A stretch of DNA of 34,534 nucleotides from the NCBI GenBank assembly GCA_964620605.1, contig CAZUHQ010000027.1, forward strand, positions 1 through 34,534, written 5' to 3'. Below are positions 17,516 through 25,017 of the stretch, one piece after another; positions within the stretch are counted from its first letter, which is position 1; the number at the start of each line of letters is the position of its first letter. Below the pieces are notes generated by a model. It worked only from the letters and a program-made list of their open reading frames with translations. It was not told the origin of the DNA and did not search any database. This DNA comes from Thalassotalea_E sp964620605 (lineage in GTDB: Bacteria; Pseudomonadota; Gammaproteobacteria; Enterobacterales; Alteromonadaceae). The position numbers were made by a program, and so were the translations under genes.

Positions 17516-18742
17516 ATGAGTAATCAACTCACTTCTCAGAATAGCGCGAACACTAAAGCATTATCACAACAAGTCGCTAAAGAAACTCAAATAAATAAAA
17601 ACTGTGAAAACTGCCACACCGAAGTCACTGGCCCTTTTTGTGCTCAATGTGGTCAGGAAGTAGAATCGACACTCAAATATTTTTGGACGGTAATATTGCA
17701 TCTGCTCGACGATATTTTCAGTTTCGACTCCCGCGCCAGCCGCACTTTAGTACCACTATTATTTAGACCAGGCTTTTTAACTCAGCAATACTTTGCCGGT
17801 CACAGGGTGCATTACGTGCCGCCATTAAGGCTGTATTTATTTATCAGCATTATTTTCTTTTTATCGTTAAAAATGTTTACTAATGTCGGAACGCAGAATC
17901 TAATAGACACTCAAGTACATCACAAAATCCAACAAGCTCTTGAAGATAAAATTAAAGTGTTATCTTCCGCTCCAGCAGAGTCAGCAAAAAATCAGCAGAT
18001 TATCGAAAAGCTGGATGCCCTGCTGGCAGATTTAACTACCAGCGATAAATACATGGTGCGCGATTTAACCAGCCAGCTCGCTGAACTGACATTAAAAGAA
18101 CTGGCTCAAAGTGGTGAATTAACTGACTCTGACTATCAAGAGATTAACGCACTGATGGCGAAACTGGAAAAAGCGAAATCTGGCATTAACATCGATGCGG
18201 AACTCACGGATTTTAGTATCGGCAATAACTTAGACGGTAACCTGCAATTGCCATTTTTATCGGCCGAGGCTAATAAAAAGCTTGAACAGTACACTAAGGC
18301 GTTTGAAACTAAGGTCAGAAAGCAAATTGTCGAAGACCCAAAAAAACTATTAGTGATGGCACTCGATAAGGCGCCGCAACTGATGTTTGTGCTCTTGCCA
18401 GTGTTTGCCTTGCTGTTAAAAATACTCTATCTGTTTTCCAAACGTTTATACCTGGAACACCTGACCGTTGCCCTGCACAGCCATAGCTTTATTTTCCTAT
18501 CGATTCTTATTATCGAATTACTCTCAGTATTAAGCGAGAAAACTAACCTTTATAGCCTGGAATATATCAATGTTGGCCTGATGATTTGGCTGCCGATATA
18601 TCTATACTTGATGCAAAAACGCATCTATCAGCAAGGTCATTTAATGACACTAATAAAATATAGTGTCACCAGCTTTCTTTATATATTACTGATCACTTTC
18701 ACCGGATTGATTGCTTTTGTTTGGGGAGTAGCGGTTAGCTAG
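17516..18742 (+). CDS. DUF3667-type zinc-ribbon membrane protein
   Basis: This 408-residue protein has an N-terminal zinc ribbon (CENC near residue 30 and CAQC near residue 41). It continues through FSFDSRASRTLVPLLFRPG, typical of DUF3667, into a membrane helix near residue 110. A long charged helical middle section (residues 130-270) follows, then four further hydrophobic helices to the C-terminus. The function is unknown. The middle insertion is longer than in many relatives as I recall them. It converges with lysS across a shared terminator. Confidence 0.8.
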   Translation: MSNQLTSQNSANTKALSQQVAKETQINKNCENCHTEVTGPFCAQCGQEVESTLKYFWTVILHLLDDIFSFDSRASRTLVPLLFRPGFLTQQYFAGHRVHYVPPLRLYLFISIIFFLSLKMFTNVGTQNLIDTQVHHKIQQALEDKIKVLSSAPAESAKNQQIIEKLDALLADLTTSDKYMVRDLTSQLAELTLKELAQSGELTDSDYQEINALMAKLEKAKSGINIDAELTDFSIGNNLDGNLQLPFLSAEANKKLEQYTKAFETKVRKQIVEDPKKLLVMALDKAPQLMFVLLPVFALLLKILYLFSKRLYLEHLTVALHSHSFIFLSILIIELLSVLSEKTNLYSLEYINVGLMIWLPIYLYLMQKRIYQQGHLMTLIKYSVTSFLYILLITFTGLIAFVWGVAVS

Positions 18743-18784
18743 AAAACTAGCTTTCTACAGGGCTGGTAATTTAAAGTTAAGCAT

Positions 18785-18814
18785 AAAAAAACCGAGCTAG
18801 TTGCCCGGTTTTTA
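18785..18814. terminator. bidirectional terminator between DUF3667 and lysS
   Basis: AAAAACCG at 18787-18794 pairs with CGGTTTTT at 18806-18813, with A and T runs on the two sides. It can therefore stop transcription from both convergent genes. Confidence 0.85.
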
Positions 18815-18831
18815 TTTTTTAAGGCCGATAG

Positions 18832-20385
18832 TTATTCACCCTGCGGACGCATATGCGGGAATAAGATCACATCTTTAATGGTTGGCGAGTCGGTAAACAA
18901 CATTACCAAACGGTCGATACCTATGCCTTCACCCGCCGTTGGTGGTAAGCCATGCTCTAAAGCGCGGATATAATCTTCGTCAAAGTGCATTGCTTCATCA
19001 TCACCGGCATCTTTTTCTTCCACTTGCTTGCGAAAACGCTCAGCCTGATCTTCGGCGTCATTAAGCTCTGAGAAACCATTGGCGAGTTCACGGCCGCCAA
19101 CGAAGAATTCAAAGCGGTCGGTGATAAACGGATTATCATCATTACGACGTGCCAAAGGTGAGACTTCCCACGGGTATTCGGTGATAAACGTTGGCTGATC
19201 CAGCTTATGCTCTGCCACTTCTTCAAAAATCTCGCAGATATACTTACCCGGCCCCCACACTTTAGCGGCATCACCTTCTTTAACATGTACCTTCTTAGCC
19301 AGCGCTTTAATCGCGTCAAAGTTGTTTTCCGGATCGCGCAGCGCCGCTTCATCATCAGTGCTGACAACGCCAGTTTCAGCGTATTTTAAAATCGCATCCA
19401 CCATAGATAAACGCGCAAACGGCTTGCCAAAGTCATAGAATTTTTCTTCGACTACTTCGCCATCGGCGTCTTTGACGGTATTGCGAATAACCGAGGTACC
19501 CATAACCTCTTCCGCCAAAGTGCGTAGCATGTCTTCGGTTAGGTTCATTAAATCGTGATAATCCGCATACGCCTGATAAAACTCAATCATGGTAAATTCA
19601 GGGTTATGACGAGTCGATAAACCTTCGTTACGGAAGTTACGGTTAATTTCAAATACGCGGTCAAAACCACCAACCACTAAACGCTTTAAATAAAGCTCAG
19701 GCGCTATACGCATAAACATTTCGATATCTAGCGCATTGTGATAAGTGGTAAAAGGTTTTGCCGTCGCCCCACCAGGAATAGTTTGCAACATCGGCGTTTC
19801 CACTTCCATAAAGTCACGCTCGGTTAAAAACTTGCGAATACCATCGACAATTTTTGAGCGGATTTTAAAAGTATTGCGGGTGTCTTCGTTGATAATCAAG
19901 TCAACGTAACGCTGACGATACTTGGTTTCGGTATCTTGCAAACCGTGGAATTTCTCTGGCAGTGGACGAAGCGACTTAGTCAATAACTGATAGTCTTCCA
20001 TGTTCACGTATAAGTCGCCTTTGCCCGATTTATGCAAAGTACCTGTCACACCGATAATATCGCCGATATCTAATACGCCCCAACGCGCTTTAATGTCTTT
20101 TTGAACATTTTTATCAGCATAAGCCTGAATACGGCCTGTCATGTCCTGCACCACTAAAAATGGGCCACGTTTTGCCATTACACGACCAGCGATGCTATAA
20201 ACTTCAGTTTCAGCTTCTAAGGTTTCTTTGTCTTTTTCACCATGAGCAGCTTGTAAATCAGCCGCATAGTGTTTTCGATCAAACTTATTTGGGTGACCAT
20301 TGGCCGGACAGTTTTCTCGAATTTGCGCTAATTTGCCGCGACGTTCGGCAATCAATTTGTTTTCGTCTTGTGCTTGCTCGCTCAT
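18832..20385 (-). CDS. lysS: lysyl-tRNA synthetase, class II
   Basis: This 517-residue cytoplasmic enzyme charges tRNA-Lys. The N-terminal OB-fold anticodon-binding domain spans roughly residues 60-160. The catalytic core shows class II motif 2 (FRNEGLSTRHNPEFTMIEF near residue 258) and motif 3 (GIGIDRLVMLF near residue 485). The length is right for bacterial LysS. It follows prfB by 67 bases, the conserved prfB-lysS pair of gammaproteobacteria. The start is the ATG at 20385; an upstream GAACCCAAACAAC gives only a weak ribosome site. Confidence 0.98.
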   Translation of the reverse strand: MSEQAQDENKLIAERRGKLAQIRENCPANGHPNKFDRKHYAADLQAAHGEKDKETLEAETEVYSIAGRVMAKRGPFLVVQDMTGRIQAYADKNVQKDIKARWGVLDIGDIIGVTGTLHKSGKGDLYVNMEDYQLLTKSLRPLPEKFHGLQDTETKYRQRYVDLIINEDTRNTFKIRSKIVDGIRKFLTERDFMEVETPMLQTIPGGATAKPFTTYHNALDIEMFMRIAPELYLKRLVVGGFDRVFEINRNFRNEGLSTRHNPEFTMIEFYQAYADYHDLMNLTEDMLRTLAEEVMGTSVIRNTVKDADGEVVEEKFYDFGKPFARLSMVDAILKYAETGVVSTDDEAALRDPENNFDAIKALAKKVHVKEGDAAKVWGPGKYICEIFEEVAEHKLDQPTFITEYPWEVSPLARRNDDNPFITDRFEFFVGGRELANGFSELNDAEDQAERFRKQVEEKDAGDDEAMHFDEDYIRALEHGLPPTAGEGIGIDRLVMLFTDSPTIKDVILFPHMRPQGE

Positions 20386-20452
20386 GTTGTTTGGGTTCTC
20401 AATTAAATTAACAATAATTTCTTGCTTGATTTGGACAATAGTGCCCAGGCCA

Positions 20453-21551
20453 CTACAGCCCTGATTTTAACGATGCTTCGATAAACTTATCCAAGTCACC
20501 GTCTAATACTGCTTGAGTATTGCGATTTTCAACGCCTGTGCGTAAATCTTTAATGCGGCTGTCATCTAATACGTAGGAACGAATTTGACTGCCCCAACCA
20601 ATATCTGACTTGCCGTCTTCCAGTTGCTGTTTACTTTCGTTTTGCTTTTGAATTTCCATTTCATAAAGCTTGGCTTTTAACAGCTTCATTGCCGTCGCCC
20701 GGTTTTTATGTTGCGATCTATCCGCCTGACAAGCCACCACTGCCCCACTGGGTACATGAGTGATACGAATGGCTGAATCGGTTTTATTAACGTGCTGACC
20801 ACCAGCGCCCGAAGCGCGGAAAGTATCGATGCGCAGATCCGCCGGATTAATATCGATTTCGATATTGTCATCAATTTCCGGATAAATAAACGCCGAAGCA
20901 AACGAGGTATGGCGACGACCAGAAGAATCAAACGGCGATTTACGCACCAGGCGATGAACACCGGTTTCGGTGCGCAGCCAGCCATAGGCATAATCACCGG
21001 AATATTTAATGGTGCAGCCCTTAATGCCAGCAACGTCCCCATCGCTGACTTCAATTACTTCAGTTTTAAAGCCGTGCGCTTCGCCCCAGCGCAAATACAT
21101 GCGCATCAGCATTTCTGCCCAATCCTGCGCTTCGGTACCACCCGAGCCGGATTGAATATCCAGATAACAATCGGCACTGTCCTGATCGCCGGAAAACATT
21201 CGACGAAATTCCAATGTTTCCAAGCTTTGCTCTAATGCCGCGACTTCTGCTTCTGCGTCATTAAAGGTTTCTTCATCCTGTTCTTCAACCGCCAGTTCCA
21301 CTAAGCCATCAATGTCATCGCAACCAGATTCCAAAGTCTGGATAGTTTCAACCACGGCTTCAAGGTTTGCTCTTTCTTTTCCTAATGCCTGTGCCCGCTC
21401 AGGTTCATTCCAGACCTCAGGGACTTCCAGTTCACGAATAACTTCAACTAAACGTTCTGCTTTTTGCTCGTAGTCAAAGATACCCCCGAAGCAGCTGAGC
21501 GCGTTCGCGAATTTCTTTAACCTTAAATAACACAGGATTAACTTCAAACAT
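20453..21551 (-). CDS. prfB: peptide chain release factor 2, with programmed +1 frameshift
   Basis: RF2 ends translation at UGA and UAA. Translation starts at ATG 21551 (MFEVNPVLFK), reads 25 codons to CTT, then meets TGA at 21476-21474. The sequence CGGGGGTATCTTTGAC has the internal Shine-Dalgarno and the CTT TGA C shift site known from E. coli prfB, so ribosomes shift +1 to continue at GAC (21475). The rest shows the SPF codon-recognition motif in RKSPFDSSGRRH and the catalytic GGQ in SGAGGQHVNK. RF2 thus controls its own level. It is cotranscribed with lysS. Confidence 0.97.
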
Positions 21552-21764
21552 CAGTAATTAAATGCCTTTAACAGATGAAAACGAAAGAAAATTAGTCGCG
21601 CATTGTAGCTTAATTGCGGCAATGAAAAAAGAGAAAAATCAGCTTAAACGCCTTGTTTAATAAGGTTTTCTAGAATCCATAGGCTTTCATAAAGTAAAAT
21701 GCATTGTAATTGTACGTAATTCATACAGTTACAAATTAAATGTTAAATCGTAGAGCAAAAAAAA
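21552..21764. other. prfB upstream region and left prophage junction
   Basis: This is non-coding. It must hold the prfB promoter and the left boundary of the prophage. The stretch near 21729-21749 ends ATGTTAAAT, which resembles the XerD half of a dif site, but the XerC half does not match. No convincing attachment core could be paired with the right side. Confidence 0.4.
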
Positions 21765-21788
21765 CCGCTAAAAATAGCGGCTCTTTTT
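21765..21788. terminator. terminator at the repressor 3' end
   Basis: CCGCTA (21765-21770) pairs with TAGCGG (21775-21780), with an A run before and a T run after, so it works in both directions. It isolates prfB from the prophage repressor. Confidence 0.85.
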
Positions 21789-21800
21789 TGACTATTTACA

Positions 21801-22049
21801 CTAGGCTGCTAAGTGTCTGAATTTCTCTGCAACCCTAGGGTTATGTACCTTTTCGGCATAAGCAGCAAAGTAAACTTGTTCTACTGGAACATCTGCCATT
21901 TCGGCCAATTTATCAAGCACTTCGTCTTTAGGTATTGAGCCGTTGATTCTCCATGCAGGGATGCCTTGTCGAGCTATGCCGAGCATTTTTGATAGCTTGT
22001 TATCTGATAACCCTTGTGTTGCTTGGTTAACAATTTCTTGAAAAGTCAT
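21801..22049 (-). CDS. Cro/C1-type prophage repressor
   Basis: This 82-residue DNA-binding protein has a helix-turn-helix at about residues 12-35 (LSDNKLSKMLGIARQGIPAWR), followed by a helical tail. It resembles the small DUF3693-like repressors found in Vibrio inoviruses and corticovirus-like prophages. It is transcribed away from the rest of the prophage and faces a palindrome-rich divergent region. The likely role is to keep the prophage silent. Its targets are inferred from position only. Confidence 0.75.
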   Translation of the reverse strand: MTFQEIVNQATQGLSDNKLSKMLGIARQGIPAWRINGSIPKDEVLDKLAEMADVPVEQVYFAAYAEKVHNPRVAEKFRHLAA

Positions 22050-22065
22050 GTTTCCACCTGATTTC

Positions 22066-22201
22066 TGAAGTTCACAAAATAAATATAGTTCATTATGTAA
22101 ACCATGACTAGCATGAAATTTAATATTGCAGGGTGCAATACCAAATTGCTATTCTGACTTCGCTTTTGCAGATCAAGCCGTTTTGCCTGATGAAGTTCAC
22201 A
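22066..22201. promoter_or_regulatory. divergent control region with inverted repeats
   Basis: Between the repressor and the early genes are an imperfect palindrome (TAGTTCAT at 22086-22093 with CATGACTA at 22103-22110) and a perfect 7-bp one (TATTGCA at 22124-22130 with TGCAATA at 22134-22140). There is also an 11-base direct repeat TGAAGTTCACA at 22066-22076 and 22191-22201. These are good candidates for repressor operators. No clear -35/-10 pair was assigned. Confidence 0.55.
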
Positions 22202-22336
22202 TATCACATGTTGATTCAGCTCATAGTCGTGAAAGCACTTTTAAATATTTTTATAACTAGCTCTTGGGATTGGGGTGGAGTTGCAACGAAGCCCCTTTCT
22301 TTTTACCAAGAGATGAATTTAACAAGAGACAGATTA

Positions 22337-22471
22337 ATGGCCGCTGAACACATCACTATTGTTGATAACCGCGCAAAATACCGAGCAAGGTTAGCTAATC
22401 AACTCAAAATCGACCCGTCGAATGTTTCCTTGTTAAAGAAATCAATTTTAGTGCGCTTATACAGCGTTTAA
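22337..22471 (+). CDS. small hypothetical early protein
   Basis: This 44-residue basic protein starts at ATG 22337, with AAGAGA about 8 bases upstream. The frame is open further back to 22133 but that part looks non-coding, and an alternative ATG lies at 22313. The sequence VDNRAKYRARLANQLKIDPSNVSLL looks like a small helical nucleic-acid-binding protein. It is ten bases from the next gene, with which it is probably cotranscribed. Confidence 0.45.
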   Translation: MAAEHITIVDNRAKYRARLANQLKIDPSNVSLLKKSILVRLYSV

Positions 22472-22480
22472 GGAAACGAA

Positions 22481-22717
22481 ATGGCTCTAATAATAAATGG
22501 TATGAACTATTTGGATCATAACGAATTTTATATGTCTGATATCGGGCAGTACCTAACGATTGTATTTGTTAAAGACATTAGTACAGGTATGACGAAGGAG
22601 TATGCGGGATTTTTGGACTCCTACGCTGATGAAAGTGATCTTGAACAAATAATGAGAACAGGGTTTAAACCCTATCAACTACGTGACTGGTTAGTAGCCA
22701 ATTTAGAAACCAATTAG
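22481..22717 (+). CDS. hypothetical early phage protein, 78 aa
   Basis: This 78-residue acidic protein has an AAGGAAACGAA ribosome site. It has alternating beta and helix pattern and no membrane segment. I do not recognise it. It is the second gene after the control region and is followed at six bases by a terminator, so early transcription ends here unless read through. Confidence 0.65.
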   Translation: MALIINGMNYLDHNEFYMSDIGQYLTIVFVKDISTGMTKEYAGFLDSYADESDLEQIMRTGFKPYQLRDWLVANLETN

Positions 22718-22723
22718 CAAAAC

Positions 22724-22753
22724 AAAGCCCATGCAATGCGTGGGTTTTCTTTT
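22724..22753 (+). terminator. terminator after the early genes
   Basis: An 11-bp stem (AAAGCCCATGC at 22724-22734 with GCGTGGGTTTT at 22738-22748, including two G-T pairs) is followed by CTTTT. It directly precedes the structured gene-free stretch. Confidence 0.8.
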
Positions 22754-22764
22754 GCTCGTTAAAA

Positions 22765-23330
22765 AGTGGCCGACTATCACGAAATGCAATGGGGATCATG
22801 TTTGTGGTTGCATTTTAGGTCGGGTACTGGGTTTGAGCAACCAACCAAGACAAACACGGGGTATTGCCACGTCTTGGGCTGTACGAAGCGAGGAATACGC
22901 AAAAGGTCGCACTTTTGCCAAGTAACATCTGGAACGGGTAAACCAACGGCACCAGTATAAAAACGCGAGGTAGTTACTTGTTATGTTCCTGAGAGAGAGC
23001 AGTAGGCGAAAGGGACGCATGACTGAAAGCGTTTGAAAATCTCTCTTGTTAGGTGTTTGTCAACACGCCTAACCATCTGAAACACGATGAAGCGGTGAGT
23101 TCGTTGTAGTGATTTAAGTCATGATATTTTAAAGGTATTATGTCTGATTCTCTAGGGGCTTGCTGCATCTGAAACGCAGTGGAAGTGCAGCAAGAGAGGT
23201 AAAGAGTTTTCAACGGTATAGCGTTGGCCTTCTCCCACAGGTGGAGAGTTGGAGCGATAGCGACCACCTTTAAGCGCAAGCCCTGTAAGGGGTTGTAAGA
23301 GGTTTTAAGAAAAACAAACTGTTTTATCAA
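22765..23330 (+). ncRNA. candidate large structured phage RNA, about 570 nt
   Basis: No credible protein frame exists here, yet perfect stems follow one another. They include AAATGCAA 22782-22789/22808-22815 nested in CCGAC 22770-22774/22819-22823, CCAAGAC 22845-22851/22871-22877 and GCAAAAG 22899-22905/22912-22918. Further on are CAAGTAAC 22919-22926/22973-22980, AGAGAGA 22992-22998/23040-23046, GTTAGG 23048-23053/23068-23073, CTTGCTGCA 23159-23167/23186-23194 and CAACG 23211-23215/23222-23226. Plus-strand loops are rich in GAAA. Size, structure and prophage setting recall GOLLD and ROOL RNAs, but I cannot show homology. The ends are approximate and the promoter is not identified. Confidence 0.65.
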
Positions 23331-23465
23331 AAGTAATAATATAAACAGTCTAGCGGTTACCAGCAGCATTAAGAGCCTATTATCGAAGAGCAATAGATGC
23401 CTGTTAACCAATACTTGAACGAAGAGAAATTTTCGCCCGAAAATTTTTGCGAATTGGAGTTGGGA

Positions 23466-23702
23466 ATGAGTAAAAAAACAAAAAAGAAACGCAAACCTAG
23501 AAGCACTAGTCTTCTTAACAATGCAAACTATGCAACTAGTGGCTCAGGAAACAACCCCACTAAATACACGGGAGATACGCCAACTCAAGAGCTAGCCAAA
23601 TCACGAAAATCATTCTCTAATGCTAGAAAAATGGCAAAAATTGAAGCTTATGCAAAAGAAAAAGGTATTACGGTTGCCAAAGCTATGATCCACTTCATGT
23701 AA
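23466..23702 (+). CDS. small basic phage protein, 78 aa
   Basis: This 78-residue, strongly basic protein begins SKKTKKKRKPR. The start at 23466 is chosen because TTGGAGTTGGGA lies just upstream; the frame is open back to an ATG at 23397 without a good ribosome site. The C-terminal half forms two short helices (AKSRKSFSNARKMAKIEAYA and KGITVAKAMI). Likely a nucleic-acid binder, by charge only. It is three bases from the next gene. Confidence 0.55.
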   Translation: MSKKTKKKRKPRSTSLLNNANYATSGSGNNPTKYTGDTPTQELAKSRKSFSNARKMAKIEAYAKEKGITVAKAMIHFM

Positions 23703-23704
23703 TC

Positions 23705-23923
23705 ATGACTAAAAAACAAGATTATGAACTGGGCCAAATGGCCTTTATCACGGGTAAGCATTCGGATGATTGCCCGTATCGCTTGCCAGAGCGTAGAGCC
23801 GACTGGCAGCGCGGCTACCGCGAAGCTGCTTACACGAACCATAAGGTAGCCCCGAAAAGCTACGCAAAAAGCGCACAGCATCATATTCAAAACATCAGAA
23901 AGTGTATTTTTATACAGAAATAA
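23705..23923 (+). CDS. ribosome modulation factor (RMF/CrpP)-like protein
   Basis: In this 72-residue protein, residues 7-40 follow the RMF pattern: YELGQMAF, then G, then CPY, then RRADWQRGYREA. E. coli RMF has the equivalent RGYQAG, CPY and RSQWLGGWREA. RMF binds 30S near the anti-Shine-Dalgarno and drives 70S dimer formation in stationary phase; related CrpP proteins have other reported roles. The basic C-terminal tail is longer than in RMF. Its place in a phage early operon suggests host ribosome control, which is inference. Confidence 0.7.
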   Translation: MTKKQDYELGQMAFITGKHSDDCPYRLPERRADWQRGYREAAYTNHKVAPKSYAKSAQHHIQNIRKCIFIQK

Positions 23924-23947
23924 TGAATATTGTTGTATATATATTCA
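23924..23947. promoter_or_regulatory. inverted repeat in an AT-rich promoter-like spacer
   Basis: TGAATAT (23924-23930) and ATATTCA (23941-23947) form a perfect 7-bp inverted repeat around TGTTGTATAT, starting immediately after the RMF-like gene. The AT-rich sequence downstream could hold a promoter for the gene at 24026. Confidence 0.4.
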
Positions 23948-23976
23948 CTTTTGTGTATATTGCCATTCGACCGCTA

Positions 23977-23989
23977 ACGCTGTGAAGCG
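23977..23989 (+). repeat. 13-base hairpin motif, copy 1
   Basis: ACGCTGTGAAGCG can fold as CGC-TGTGAA-GCG. An identical copy lies at 24254-24266. Each copy lies about 40-50 bases before a small phage gene. Confidence 0.5.
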
Positions 23990-24025
23990 TCAGTATAATT
24001 TGGATTTAATGTTGAGAAACATCGA

Positions 24026-24241
24026 ATGAAACGTAAAAGCTTAATGTCATCTATTACGATGGCTTTACACGCTGTTAATCCGTTTAGCAGTAACCAAGAT
24101 AACCCTACCTCCAATCCCAAGAGAAAAGCGCGAAAAGTTGTATCAACTCAGCACTTCGCCAAACCAGTTCCTAAATCATCATTTAAACAAAACCAGCGCA
24201 AACAGCGCAAAGCATCAGCCCGTAAAAAGGCGAAAAGATAA
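24026..24241 (+). CDS. small highly basic phage protein, 71 aa
   Basis: This 71-residue protein is rich in lysine, arginine and serine, ends in RKASARKKAKR, and has no membrane segment. It is probably disordered and nucleic-acid binding. The leader GTTGAGAAACATCGA is nearly repeated before the gene at 24775. No family recognised. Confidence 0.55.
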   Translation: MKRKSLMSSITMALHAVNPFSSNQDNPTSNPKRKARKVVSTQHFAKPVPKSSFKQNQRKQRKASARKKAKR

Positions 24242-24253
24242 CTTAACCACGGC

Positions 24254-24266
24254 ACGCTGTGAAGCG
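24254..24266 (+). repeat. 13-base hairpin motif, copy 2
   Basis: This is identical in all 13 bases to the copy at 23977-23989, and lies about 40 bases before the start at 24307. Confidence 0.5.
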
Positions 24267-24306
24267 CCCGTACACCTTAACTAAATCAATATCGGGAGAT
24301 ATAGAT

Positions 24307-24549
24307 ATGCTAATAGCATTACTTAGAAAATTAACCACTCATTCAGTGAGTGACACGCTCAAGCTTTTTGAGCGCTCGATTGTGCGGCTTGAAACGCGCA
24401 TTAAGGCCAATAATTGCCTAGTTCGTGAAAAGGACGCTCGCATTAGTCAGTTAACGTATGAATGCAATTTGCATGAGCGAGAAAACAAAACCGCTCGAAA
24501 TGCGATTGCTGAGCTTAAGAAAATCACCGAGGGTGAATCATGTTGCTAA
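24307..24549 (+). CDS. coiled-coil phage protein, 80 aa
   Basis: This 80-residue helical protein starts at ATG 24307 after GGGAGAT; an upstream in-frame GTG at 24259 is less likely. Residues of about 15-75 are charged with heptad-like leucine spacing. Two cysteines end the protein. Its 3' end overlaps the next start by ten bases. The function is unknown. Confidence 0.55.
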   Translation: MLIALLRKLTTHSVSDTLKLFERSIVRLETRIKANNCLVREKDARISQLTYECNLHERENKTARNAIAELKKITEGESCC

Positions 24550-24746
24550 AAGTACCAATGAAACTAATTGCTGCCGCTTATGGCGCAATTGTTGGTTTTG
24601 CTATCTATGAGCAAGGCCGAAAAGATGGTGAGCAAGATGGGAAAGTAGAGGGCTATTTCGGAGGATTTAACGATGGAATTAGCGCTCAAGCAATTGAAAC
24701 TAGTAACGAGAGTGACGATTCAAGCGATAGCGAAGAGCACTATTAA
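24540..24746 (+). CDS. small membrane protein, 68 aa
   Basis: This 68-residue protein has an N-terminal hydrophobic helix (about residues 5-21, KLIAAAYGAIVGFAIY), a glycine-rich middle (QGRKDGEQDGKVEGYFGG) and an acidic serine tail. GAGGG lies upstream inside the preceding gene. Likely a virion-membrane or holin-like component, by size and topology only. Confidence 0.5.
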   Translation: MLLKVPMKLIAAAYGAIVGFAIYEQGRKDGEQDGKVEGYFGGFNDGISAQAIETSNESDDSSDSEEHY

Positions 24747-24774
24747 TTTTAAATCAACGTTGAGAAACGCCGAT

Positions 24775-25014
24775 ATGCAAAAACAAATATCACAATTAAA
24801 AGACCAATTAAACGTATTGGTCGACAAAGTAAAAACCGCCAAATCTACCCGCAATTTTATGTTGGCTAAGCGCCTCAAAGATGAAATCGAAAGCGAAATC
24901 GAGCCGTTAGGCCGTGAGTTCTTCGGCGCTATTGAGTCGTTAGCTGCGCAAAATGCCAGCCTACAAAAGCAAATCATTCACCTTGATGAACGGGTATCTA
25001 ATTTAGGAGGGTAA
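24775..25014 (+). CDS. coiled-coil phage protein, 79 aa
   Basis: This 79-residue protein has regular heptads (QKQISQLKDQLNVLVDKVK and a second helix with SLAAQNASLQKQI), probably a dimeric coiled coil. The start at 24775 is chosen because it follows the TTGAGAAAC leader seen at another gene and avoids a 74-base overlap that an ATG at 24673 would give. No family is recognised. Confidence 0.5.
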   Translation: MQKQISQLKDQLNVLVDKVKTAKSTRNFMLAKRLKDEIESEIEPLGREFFGAIESLAAQNASLQKQIIHLDERVSNLGG

Positions 25015-25017
25015 ATT

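Noticed and set aside
21720..21750. dif-like site for XerCD-mediated integration
   Set aside because: Only the XerD-like half ATGTTAAAT fits; the XerC half does not match, and no second copy was found on the right side.
22113..22260. Possible small broken gene starting ATG 22113 (MKFNIAGCN) and continuing in another frame to TAG 22258
   Set aside because: It has no ribosome site, needs a frame change after about 12 codons, and overlaps the palindromes of the control region. It could be a remnant but cannot be supported.
22765..23330. Group I or group II intron
   Set aside because: No domain V-like hairpin, no typical intron ends and no intron-encoded protein were found.
23049..23411. Minus-strand open frame of 120 codons across the structured region
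   Set aside because: It is leucine-rich without domain pattern, has no ribosome site, and its codons are imposed by the hairpins of the candidate RNA.
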